Shown here: positions 1-8,021 of the stretch, in pieces
Layout of the letters: each line of letters begins with the position of its first letter
Numbering within the stretch: the first letter of the stretch is position 1
Origin: CAWIUB01 sp963839175
Lineage (GTDB): Bacteria > Actinomycetota > Actinomycetes > Mycobacteriales > Jatrophihabitantaceae
DNA length: 64,000 nt
Direction: 5' to 3'
Assembly (NCBI GenBank): GCA_963839175.1
Contig: CAWIUB010000052.1
Location: forward strand, 1 to 64,000
Program-made: the position numbers and the translations under genes
Notes under the pieces: generated by a model
Database searches by the model: none
What the model saw: the letters and a program-made list of their open reading frames with translations, nothing else
What the model was told of the DNA's origin: nothing

Positions 1-117
1 GAGCACCCGACCTCGATTGTGCAACTTTCGGCGGCGTGAGACGGCCCGAGGTTGCACGATCGGGGAAGGTGTGGGCGACGAATCGACAGGTGCAGACGTG
101 GCAGCCGGGGTAGGCTG

Positions 118-204
118 CCGTGGAGCCGTGACTGGCGCGTTCGTAAGGTGGGGTCAACCACCGGGGAGCGGCTCCGCACGACAGCCGCGCGCCTGGGTGC
201 CCTC
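118..204 (+). promoter_or_regulatory. ZTP (pfl-motif) riboswitch in the glyA leader
   Basis: The leader before glyA has both conserved parts of the ZMP/ZTP-sensing pfl motif. The 5' element GTGACTGGCG is at 128..137, a paired segment with AACCACCGGGGAGCGG is at 156..171, and the 3' pseudoknot half CGCGCCTGGGTGC is at 188..200. The glyA ribosome binding site (GGAGG) and ATG follow about 15-25 bases later. The class is known to switch on folate and purine one-carbon genes, including glyA, when ZTP accumulates. I matched it by eye, without a covariance model. Confidence 0.85.
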
Positions 205-226
205 GACGACACAACGGAGGAGCGCC

Positions 227-1691
227 ATGACCCAGACCGCACCAGCCACCGCCTTCGACGCAGCGGCCGCGAGCACCGCCTACCGCAACGCGCTCGACGT
301 CGTCGCCGCCGTCGAGCCGAACGTCGCAGCCGCAATCCGTAAGGAGCTTGCCGATCAGCGCAGCTCCCTGAAGCTCATCGCCAGTGAGAACTACGCCTCC
401 CCAGCTGTGCTGCTCGCCATGGGCACCTGGCTGTCCGACAAGTACGCCGAAGGCACGATCGGGCACCGCTTCTACGCCGGCTGCCAGAACATCGACACCG
501 TCGAGCAACTGGCCGCCGACCACGCCACGGGCGTTGTTCGGCGCGCCGCACGCATACGTCCAGCCGCACTCCGGCATCGACGCGAATCTCGTTGCGTTCT
601 GGGCGATTCTGGCCCAACGAATCGAGTCGCCTGCGCTGGCGGACGCTGGCGCCCGGCAGGTGAACGACCTGTCCGGCGAGGCGTGGGAGCAGCTGCGGAG
701 ACGGTTCGGCGAGCAGCGGCTGCTCGGCATGTCGCTCGACACCGGCGGTCACCTGACCCACGGCTTCCGGCCCAACATCTCCGGCAAGATGTTCGCCCAC
801 GCCACGTACGGCACCGACCCGACCACCGGCCTGCTGGACTATGCCGAGGTGCGCCGCCAGGCCAAGGACTTCAAGCCGCTGATCCTGATGGCCGGCTACT
901 CGGCCTATCCCCGCAAGATCAATTTTGCGACGATGCGGGAGATCGCCGACGAGGTCGGCGCGACGCTGCTGGTCGACATGGCGCACTTCGCCGGACTGGT
1001 CGCAGGCTCGGTCTTCACGGGAGACTTCGACCCGGTGCCGCACGCGCACGTCACGACGACCACCACGCACAAGTCGCTACGCGGCCCTCGGGGCGGAATG
1101 GTCCTCTGCCAGCCGGAGTTCGCCGACTCGGTCGACCGGGGCTGCCCGATGGTGCTCGGCGGCCCGCTCGGCCACGTGATGGCCGCGAAGGCGGTGGCCC
1201 TGGCCGAAGCTCGTCAGCCGGAGTTCCGGACGTACGCGCAGGCCGTCGCCGACAACGCGGTCTCGCTGGCCGAGGGGCTGCTGAAGCGCGGCGCGGGGCT
1301 GGTCACCGGCGGCACCGAGAACCACATCGTGCTGCTCGACGTGAGATCGTTCGGGATCACCGGACGGCAGGCCGAGTCCGCGCTGGTCGACTCCGGCATT
1401 GTCACGAATCGCAACTCGATCCCCCGCGATCCGAACGGCGCCTGGTACACCTCGGGCATCCGGCTCGGCACGCCGGCGCTCACCTCGCGGGGTTTCGGCG
1501 CCGACGACTTCGACGCGGTCGCCGCGCTAATCGTGGACGTGCTGGCCGCCACGTCGCCTGCCGCTGCGCCGGACGGGTCGCCGTCCAAGGCCCGCTACGC
1601 CCTGGCCAACGGCGTGGCCGCGCACACCCAGGCCGCCGCCATGGAACTGCTGGGCGCCCATCCGCTCTACCCCGGCCTCGACCTCGGCTAG
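227..1691 (+). CDS. glyA: Serine hydroxymethyltransferase, broken by one apparent +1 frameshift
   Basis: PLP enzyme that converts serine and tetrahydrofolate to glycine and 5,10-methylene-THF in the cytoplasm. ATG 227 follows GGAGG. The N-terminal part (LKLIASENYASPAVL) reads in one frame to about 526. The rest, from ALFGAPHAYVQPHSG through the PLP-lysine motif TTTTHKSLRGPRGG, reads one base later. Dropping one base at about 527 joins LAADHA to RALFGAPHAYV and restores 487 residues, the length of the long actinobacterial SHMT type. Every other core motif is intact, so I infer an indel error or very recent damage rather than decay. The riboswitch upstream ties it to purine/folate status. Confidence 0.9.
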
Positions 1692-1705
1692 CGGACGGGT
1701 TAGCC

Positions 1706-2755
1706 CTAGTCCGCCGTGGCGCCGCCGGCCTCCAGCGAGTCGCCGGCCGGCAACTCGTTGTGCCCGCCGAACTGCTGGCGCATGGCCGACAGCAGCTGGT
1801 TGGCGAAGCGGTCCTGGTCGCGTGACGCGAACCGCTCGTACAGGGCGGAGGAGAGCACCGGCGCAGGGACGCCGATGTCGATGGCGGCCTTGACCGTCCA
1901 CCGTCCCTCGCCCGAGTCCGACACCCGACCGGCCAGCCCGTCGAGCGTGGGGTTCGCGTGCAGTGCGGCAGCGGTCAGGTCGAGCAGCCACGAGGAGACG
2001 ACACTGCCGCGCCGCCACACCTCGGCCACCTTGGGGGTGTCGATGTCGAACTGGTAGTACTCGGGCTCCTCGAGCGGCGCGACCTCGGCTGAGTGCTCCT
2101 GCTGCTTGATGCCGGCATCGGCGTGCTCCAGGATGTTGAGCCCCTCGGCGTACGCGGCCATGATGCCGTACTCGATGCCGTTGTGGACCATCTTGACGAA
2201 GTGGCCCGCCCCGGACGGTCCGCAGTGCAGATACCCCTGCTCCTCCGGGGCCGGCTCCCCCGTGCGGCCGGGGGTTCGGGCGATGTCGCCCAGACCGGGG
2301 GCGATCGTCTTCAGCAGCGGGTCGATGTGCCGCACCGCGTCCTCGTCGCCGCCCACCATCAGGCAGTAGCCACGTTCGAGGCCCCACACGCCGCCGCTGG
2401 TGCCGGCGTCGATGAAGTGAATCCCCTTTTCTCGCAGGGCTTTCGATCGGCGGACGTCATCGTGGTAGTTGGAGTTGCCGCCGTCGATGATGATGTCGCC
2501 CGGTTCCATCAAATCGGCCAGCTGCTCCACGACCTTGCCCGTGATGCCCGCCGGGATCATCACCCACGCCACCCGTGGGACCGTCAGCTTGTCGACGAAC
2601 TCCTCGAGTGTCGTCGCGCCGGACGCGCCCTCGCCGACCAGGTCTTGCACCGAGTCGGGACTGACGTCGTAGACCACGCACTGGTGGCCGTTGCGCATGA
2701 GCCGGCGCACGATGTTGGCGCCCATCCTGCCGAGGCCGATCATTCCGAGCTGCAT
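1706..2755 (-). CDS. gnd: 6-phosphogluconate dehydrogenase, short (NAD-type) form
   Basis: Oxidative decarboxylation of 6-phosphogluconate to ribulose 5-phosphate. The N-terminal Rossmann motif is MQLGMIGLGRMGANI and the substrate-site motif is GAGHFVKMVHNGIEYG. The protein has 349 residues, well short of the ~470-residue NADP form, which matches the YqeC/GndA-like family usually linked to NAD. Its ATG directly abuts the pgi stop (TAG then ATG), so the two are probably cotranscribed. A full-length form is encoded at 19995..21443. NAD preference is inferred from family and length. Confidence 0.9.
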   Translation of the reverse strand: MQLGMIGLGRMGANIVRRLMRNGHQCVVYDVSPDSVQDLVGEGASGATTLEEFVDKLTVPRVAWVMIPAGITGKVVEQLADLMEPGDIIIDGGNSNYHDDVRRSKALREKGIHFIDAGTSGGVWGLERGYCLMVGGDEDAVRHIDPLLKTIAPGLGDIARTPGRTGEPAPEEQGYLHCGPSGAGHFVKMVHNGIEYGIMAAYAEGLNILEHADAGIKQQEHSAEVAPLEEPEYYQFDIDTPKVAEVWRRGSVVSSWLLDLTAAALHANPTLDGLAGRVSDSGEGRWTVKAAIDIGVPAPVLSSALYERFASRDQDRFANQLLSAMRQQFGGHNELPAGDSLEAGGATAD

Positions 2756-4394
2756 CTAGGGCTCCTGACGGTTGACTCTGTAGCGGCTGATGAGTGCGTT
2801 GGTCGAGCTGTCATGCCCGAGTTCGGTGTCGCTGACGAGCTCCTCGGCGACCTTCTTGGCGAGTACCTTGCCCAGCTCCACGCCCCACTGGTCGAAGGAG
2901 TTCACGCTCCACACGGTTCCCTGGACGAACACGCTGTGCTCGTAGAGGGCCACCAGCTTGCCCAGCGCCGACGGGGTCAGCCGATCGAGCAGCAGGGTGT
3001 TGGTCGGTCGGTTGCCCTCGAATACCCGGTGCGGCACTAGCCAGTCCGGCGTGCCCTCCGCGGCGACCTGCGACAGCGGTCTTGCCGAACGCCAGCGCCT
3101 CGGTCTGCGCGAACACATTCGCGGTCAGCAGGTCATGGTGGTTGCCGAGCGGGTTGAGCGTGTGCAGGAATCCGATGAAGTCCGCGGGGATGAGCCGGGT
3201 GCCCTGGTGGATCAGCTGGTAGAAGCTGTGCTGGCCGTTCGTCCCAGGCTCGCCCCAGTAGACCGGCGACGTGTCGTAACCAACGCGCTCGCCCGTCAAC
3301 GTCACGGACTTGCCGTTCGACTCCATCGTCAGCTGCTGCAGGTAGGCCGGGAATCGCTTCAGATACTGGTCATACGGCAACACGGCCTGGGTCTGAGCTC
3401 CGAAGAAGTCGCTGTACCAGACGGTGAGCAGGCCGAGAATCACCGGCAGATTCGCCTCGAACGCGGCGGTGCGAAAGTGCTCGTCCATCGCGTGGAATCC
3501 GGCGAGCAGCTCGGTGAACGCGTCCGGCCCGATCGCGATCATCGTGGACAGCCCGATCGCGGAATCCATCGAGTAGCGCCCGCCGACCCAGTCCCAGAAG
3601 CCGAACATGTTCATGACGTCGATGCCGAACTTGGCCACCTCGTCGGCATTAGTCGACACCGCGACGAAATGCCGGGCGATGGCGGACTCGTCATGCATGG
3701 CGGCGAGCGTCCATTCCCGAGCACTCTGCGCGTTGGTCATCGTCTCCAGGGTCGAGAACGTCTTGGACGACACGATGAACAGCGTCTCGGCGGGGTCCAG
3801 ATCGCGGGTCGCCTCGGCGAAGTCGGTGCCGTCGACGTTCGAGACGAACCGGAACGTCAACTCGCGGGTGCTGTAGTGGCGCAGTGCCTCGTAGGCCATC
3901 ACCGGGCCCAGATCTGAACCGCCGATGCCGATGTTGACGACGTTGCGAATCGGCTGGCCGGTGTGCCCGAGCCAGGAGCCGTCGCGCACCTGCGTGGCGA
4001 AGTACGCCATGCGGCCCAGCACCTCGTGCACCACGGGGACCACGTCGATGCCGTCGACCAGGATCTGCTGCCCGGCCGGGGCCCGCAGCGCCACGTGCAA
4101 GACCGCGCGATCCTCGGTGACGTTGATCTTCTCACCTGCGAACATCGCGTCGATGCGCTCACGCAAGCCGGATTCCGCCGCGAGCTGCAACAACAGCGAC
4201 AGCGTCTCGGCCGTGATCCGGTTCTTGGAGTAGTCGAGGTAGATGCCCTCCGTATCCAGCACGAACCGCTCGCCGCGCTGAGGGTCGCTGTCGAACAGGT
4301 CCCGTAGGTGCACGTCGCGGATCTGCGCGTGGTGCGCCGCAAGCGCCTGCCACGCACCTCGCGAGGTAAGCGGCGTCGGTTGAGGTGCGATCAT
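2756..4394 (-). CDS. pgi: Glucose-6-phosphate isomerase, broken by one apparent +1 frameshift
   Basis: Interconverts glucose 6-phosphate and fructose 6-phosphate. From ATG 4394 the frame is good through INIGIGGSDLGP-type and VGGRYSMDSAIGL signatures to EALAFGKT. The remaining ~100 residues, with the PGI C-terminal signature SFDQWGVELGKVLA, continue one base off to a stop at 2756. Removing one base at about 3074 gives a 545-residue protein, normal for the family. No other lesion is visible, so a sequencing indel is likely. It heads a pgi-gnd unit and is divergent from the UDP-glucose dehydrogenase gene, with 115 bases between the starts. Confidence 0.9.
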
Positions 4395-4509
4395 GGGTCC
4401 ATCTCAGCACCCTGGTCAGATGCCGCGCCAGGGGCTTCCCGGTGGCGTACAGCGCCCGATCGACCGACTACCCTGGCCGGATTACCGAGGCAAGAAGGGG
4501 AACATCGAC

Positions 4510-5835
4510 GTGAGTGATGAACGGCCGAAGCTGTCCGTCATCGGTACGGGCTATCTGGGCGCGACGCACGCCGTGTGCATGGTCGAGCTGGGCTACGAGG
4601 TTGTCGGCCTGGACATCGACGAGGAGAAGATCGCCCGGCTGTGCGCCGGCGAGGTTCCCTTCCACGAGCCGGGCCTGCCGGAGCTGCTGATGAAGCACAT
4701 CGACGGGGGCCGACTGCGGTTCACTACTTCGTACAAGGACGTCGCGGAAAACGCCGACATCCATTTCGTATGCGTCGGCACGCCGCAGCGCAAGAGCGAC
4801 TACGCGGCCGACATGAGTTACGTCGAGGCCGCGTTCGCGTCCCTCGCCCCGCACCTCACGCGGCGCGCGCTGGTGGTCGGCAAGTCGACGGTGCCCGCCG
4901 GGACGGCCGTCCAGATGCAGGCGCTGCTGCGCGAGTACGCCCCGTCCGAGGAGGTCGAACTCGCCTGGAATCCCGAGTTCCTGCGTGAGGGGTTCGCGGT
5001 CGAGGACACGCTGCACCCCGATCGGCTGGTGTTCGGAGTCGAGTCCGCGTGGGCCGAGCAGCAGCTGCGTGCCGCCTTCGCGCAGCCCATTGCCGACGGC
5101 GCGCCGGTCGTTGTCACCGACTTCGCGACGGCGGAGCTGGTCAAGGTGGCGGCCAACTCGTTCCTGGCTACCAAGATCTCGTTCATCAACGCGATGGCCG
5201 AGATCTGCGAGGTCACCGGGGCGGATGTCAAGCAGCTCGCGCAAGCGATCGGCTACGACCCGCGGATCGGGCACCGGTTCCTGTCGGCCGGGCTGGGCTT
5301 CGGCGGCGGCTGTCTGCCCAAGGACATCCGCGCGTTCATCGCCCGGGCCGGCGAACTCGGCGTCGACCAGGCGGTGTCGTTCCTGCGGGAGGTCGACGAG
5401 ATCAACCTGCGCCGCCGCGCTCGAACCCTGGAGATCGGCCTCGACCTGGTCGACGGCACGTACCGCGGGACGCGGGTGGCGGTGCTGGGCGCGGCGTTCA
5501 AGCCGAACAGCGACGACATCCGCGACTCGCCCGCCCTGGACGTAGCCGCCTCGATCAAGCGGCACGGCGCCGAGGTCGTCGTCTACGACCCGTACGCGAT
5601 GGACAACGCCCGCCGGCTGCATCCGGAACTGACCTACGGCGCATCTCTGGACGAGGCGGTGTCGGGCGCGGATCTGCTGCTGCTGCTCACCGAGTGGGAC
5701 GAGTTCAAGGCCATGGATCCGGACGCGATCGGCGCGTGGGTCGGCCAGCGCAACATCGTGGACGGGCGAAACGTGCTGGACCCCGTCGTGTGGCGTGCCG
5801 CCGGCTGGCATTACCGCGCACTGGGACGGCCGTGA
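4510..5835 (+). CDS. UDP-glucose 6-dehydrogenase family protein
   Basis: NAD-dependent two-step oxidation of a UDP-sugar to the uronate, supplying cell-surface polysaccharide. GTG 4510 follows AAGGGG at 4495..4500; the open frame extends further upstream without a family match. The 441 residues show the N-terminal Rossmann motif VIGTGYLGATHA, the substrate segment ELAWNPEFLREGF, the active-site cysteine motif GFGGGCLPKD, and the C-terminal domain motif AAFKPNSDDIRDSPA. This is the complete Ugd/TuaD architecture. UDP-glucose is the likeliest substrate, but UDP-ManNAc or GDP-mannose relatives cannot be excluded. Confidence 0.88.
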   Translation: MSDERPKLSVIGTGYLGATHAVCMVELGYEVVGLDIDEEKIARLCAGEVPFHEPGLPELLMKHIDGGRLRFTTSYKDVAENADIHFVCVGTPQRKSDYAADMSYVEAAFASLAPHLTRRALVVGKSTVPAGTAVQMQALLREYAPSEEVELAWNPEFLREGFAVEDTLHPDRLVFGVESAWAEQQLRAAFAQPIADGAPVVVTDFATAELVKVAANSFLATKISFINAMAEICEVTGADVKQLAQAIGYDPRIGHRFLSAGLGFGGGCLPKDIRAFIARAGELGVDQAVSFLREVDEINLRRRARTLEIGLDLVDGTYRGTRVAVLGAAFKPNSDDIRDSPALDVAASIKRHGAEVVVYDPYAMDNARRLHPELTYGASLDEAVSGADLLLLLTEWDEFKAMDPDAIGAWVGQRNIVDGRNVLDPVVWRAAGWHYRALGRP

Positions 5836-6072
5836 CGCTCGGTGTGCCGAGCAGACTGCCGCAGACCTTCGGCTAGCCCGAGTGACGTGCCGTAGCAGCT
5901 ACGTGGTCGGGCCGCGCCGACTTCAGGTGCGTCGGCGTGCGACGCGTCGAGAGCGTCACCCGGTCGGTTGGATCGCTCCTCGCGGAACTGCTGGTCGGCG
6001 CATCGACGCGTCCCGAATAGCGTACCGTGAGATTGCTCTAGGCGAGTCGCGCTACAGCGCTACACTTGCGCT

Positions 6073-6348
6073 ATGGCGACGATTCAGATCCGTGAGCTTC
6101 CCGAAGACACGTACGAGACGATCCGACGCCGCGCTCGCGCGGCGGGGCAATCGATCCAGGCTTACATGCGCGATCAGGTGGTCGAACTCGCCGCCCGCCC
6201 CACCAAGGACGAGGCCTGGGCCGCAATCGAGTCCGCGTTGGCCGCCGAGGATTCCGCCGGGTCGACGCTGATCGAGATCACACCCGCGACTTGGCGCGAC
6301 GCAGGTGACCGACAGGTCATCGACGCATCCGCCCTCGCCTATGCGTGA
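6073..6348 (+). CDS. FitA/VapB-like ribbon-helix-helix antitoxin
   Basis: The N-terminus (MATIQIRELPEDTYETI) is a typical ribbon-helix-helix DNA-binding arm followed by a helix pair, as in FitA/VapB antitoxins that bind a PIN-domain toxin and repress their own operon. The last residues, VIDASALAYA, look like the first residues of a VapC toxin, so the antitoxin frame has run into the toxin start by deletion or frameshift. TACACT at 6061..6066 sits 6 bases before the ATG and no Shine-Dalgarno is visible, which suggests a leaderless mRNA. It is probably an orphan antitoxin. Confidence 0.75.
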   Translation: MATIQIRELPEDTYETIRRRARAAGQSIQAYMRDQVVELAARPTKDEAWAAIESALAAEDSAGSTLIEITPATWRDAGDRQVIDASALAYA

Positions 6349-6560
6349 TCGGAAGACGTCCGGCCGCGCTGCGCACGGCTTGCCAGTAACGTCTGATCGG
6401 GATGAACCGGGCTGGACCTCGCGACCGTGCTCGACACCCACGACCTGGTCCACTGGCGCTCGGCCTCTGCGCATCGAGTACGACCACACGAACTGGTGGA
6501 CCGCGCCGCACACGCATGTCGTTTACGAGGGTCGAAGTGCCCGGCCGTGCGCTTCTGAAT
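6318..6560 (+). pseudogene. Decayed VapC-type PIN toxin remnant
   Basis: The first PIN strand (VIDASALAYA, including the first acidic residue) is present but ends in TGA at 6346. In a shifted frame downstream, the fragment RVRPHELVDRAAHACRLRG resembles the 'PH-LLDR-W-LR' segment of VapC before its last acidic motif. Internal sequence is missing and no frame spans the gap, so an active toxin is not encoded. The assignment rests on short stretches. Confidence 0.4.
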
Positions 6561-7118
6561 CCCGGTCGCGGTGACGCCCGAACCCGCATCCGTTGCCCGC
6601 TCGCTCAATTGCCGCCCTGCCAGCACCGACGTGTCACCGACGCCACCCACGACTCGAACGGCGGGTGGCTGGCCAGCCCGACATGCACTATCCCGAGGCG
6701 ATATAATCGCGCTTGAGTTCACCGGGCACGATCAGTGGACCCGGCTCGCTGCGCAGGACGCACCCGCCTGCTGGTCGTGCAGCACGCGGTCGAAGGTCCG
6801 TACTACACCGCCGTCGACACCTATCGACGACTTGGCGTCGTAGCGAGTACGGGAGTTGCTGCGGCGCGTGGCGCCTGGCCTGTCGCCGCACACGGCTGGG
6901 TCAGCGGGCGGTGGGCCGTCAGCGCCGCGCATCGAATACGGATCGCCCTCGCCGGGTACGGCCTGGAACCCGAGCGACGGATCCCGTTGAGTCAAGAGCC
7001 GGATCGGATCACTCGGCCGGTAGGCCGTCACTCAGAGACGCCAGGTCGTCACTCGGCGCGGTGGGCCGTTATCCACACGTGCATGCACCGACTCGTGAGC
7101 CCACGGACACCCGACGCG
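6561..7118. other. Gene-free stretch with short repeats
   Basis: No frame here has convincing coding character or a recognisable product. The motif CGGTRGGCCGTYA occurs three times, at 6909..6921, 7018..7030 and 7059..7071. Together with the broken toxin next to it, this looks like eroded accessory DNA. Confidence 0.5.
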
Positions 7119-8021
7119 TCAGCTGGTGATGTCCTTGCGTTGGAAGTGGATCCACGCAGCGCCGAAGAACGCCGCCGCGTAGCAAAGCGCCAGGCCGATG
7201 CCACGCAGCATGTCGTCCCAGATGACGGTCGGGCCCAGCGCGTCCAGCCAGGAGAACTGGAAGTGCGTAGGCAGGTAGCGGCGATACGGGTCGAGTGCGT
7301 TGATCGAGTCGAGAATGTTCGACACGACGACCAGCATGACCGCGCCGCCAACCGCGCCGAGGGGCGCGTCAGTAGCCACGCCGAGAAGGAAGGCCAGCGC
7401 TGCGACGATCAGCGACTGGACGCACGCGTACGCCACCACGATGGCCAGCCGGGCCAGCGCCTCGCCGGTGGTGAACGTCCCACCGAGCGGCGAGCGGGCC
7501 GGTGCCCAGCCGAAAAACAGACCGCCGACGACGTAGCCCCAGCCGGGCAGCAGCACGTTGGCGCCGAAACTCAAGATGAGCGCGACGAGTAGCTTCTGCC
7601 GCAGCAGCCGAGCGCGCGGAACCGGTATAGCGAGCAGATAACGCAGCGACGACCAGCTGGCCTCGCTGGCCACCGTGTCGCCGCAGAACAGCGCGACCAT
7701 GACAACCAGCAGGAACCCGACGGACGCGAACTCGGTGAACATGGCGAAGTTGCCGGCGCCGGTCGTGGCGATGTCGACGAGAGCCGCCCCGCCGTTCGAC
7801 CCGTTGCCGCCGACTTTGAACGCAATCGCGATGAGGATAGGCAGGACCAGCAGGACGAGGCCGGCCAGCTGCGTGCGCCGCCGCTTGAGCTGACGGACGA
7901 ACTCGACGCGCACCGGCAAGGTGCGGCCCGGGTCGAAGGCCGGCGCCGAGGTTCCCGCCGGGAGAACGGTTAGCCGCTCGTGGACGCCACGCCGGGTCGG
8001 GGCATCCGGAAAGTCAGCCAT
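7119..8021 (-). CDS. ABC transporter permease (ABC-2 type)
   Basis: A 300-residue integral membrane protein with about six hydrophobic segments. The first is AGLVLLVLPILIAIAF after a soluble N-terminus; later ones include FLLVVMVALFCG and AALAFLLGVA. The pattern fits ABC-2 permeases, and the preceding gene supplies an ATPase domain. ATG 8021 overlaps the stop of that gene by 8 bases, so the two are translationally coupled and very likely form one exporter. The substrate is unknown. Confidence 0.82.
   Translation of the reverse strand: MADFPDAPTRRGVHERLTVLPAGTSAPAFDPGRTLPVRVEFVRQLKRRRTQLAGLVLLVLPILIAIAFKVGGNGSNGGAALVDIATTGAGNFAMFTEFASVGFLLVVMVALFCGDTVASEASWSSLRYLLAIPVPRARLLRQKLLVALILSFGANVLLPGWGYVVGGLFFGWAPARSPLGGTFTTGEALARLAIVVAYACVQSLIVAALAFLLGVATDAPLGAVGGAVMLVVVSNILDSINALDPYRRYLPTHFQFSWLDALGPTVIWDDMLRGIGLALCYAAAFFGAAWIHFQRKDITS

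Noticed and set aside
527..530. Programmed frameshift in glyA
   Set aside because: No slippery sequence or following stem-loop is seen, and the same kind of single-base shift occurs in three unrelated genes.
2093..3040. Long plus-strand open frame opposite gnd and pgi
   Set aside because: It is the antisense shadow of well-supported genes; in GC-rich DNA such frames stay open by codon bias.
3602..3613. CGAACATGTTCA within pgi as a possible LexA box
   Set aside because: The half-sites are only two bases apart and the site is inside a coding region; the true boxes here have a four-base spacer.
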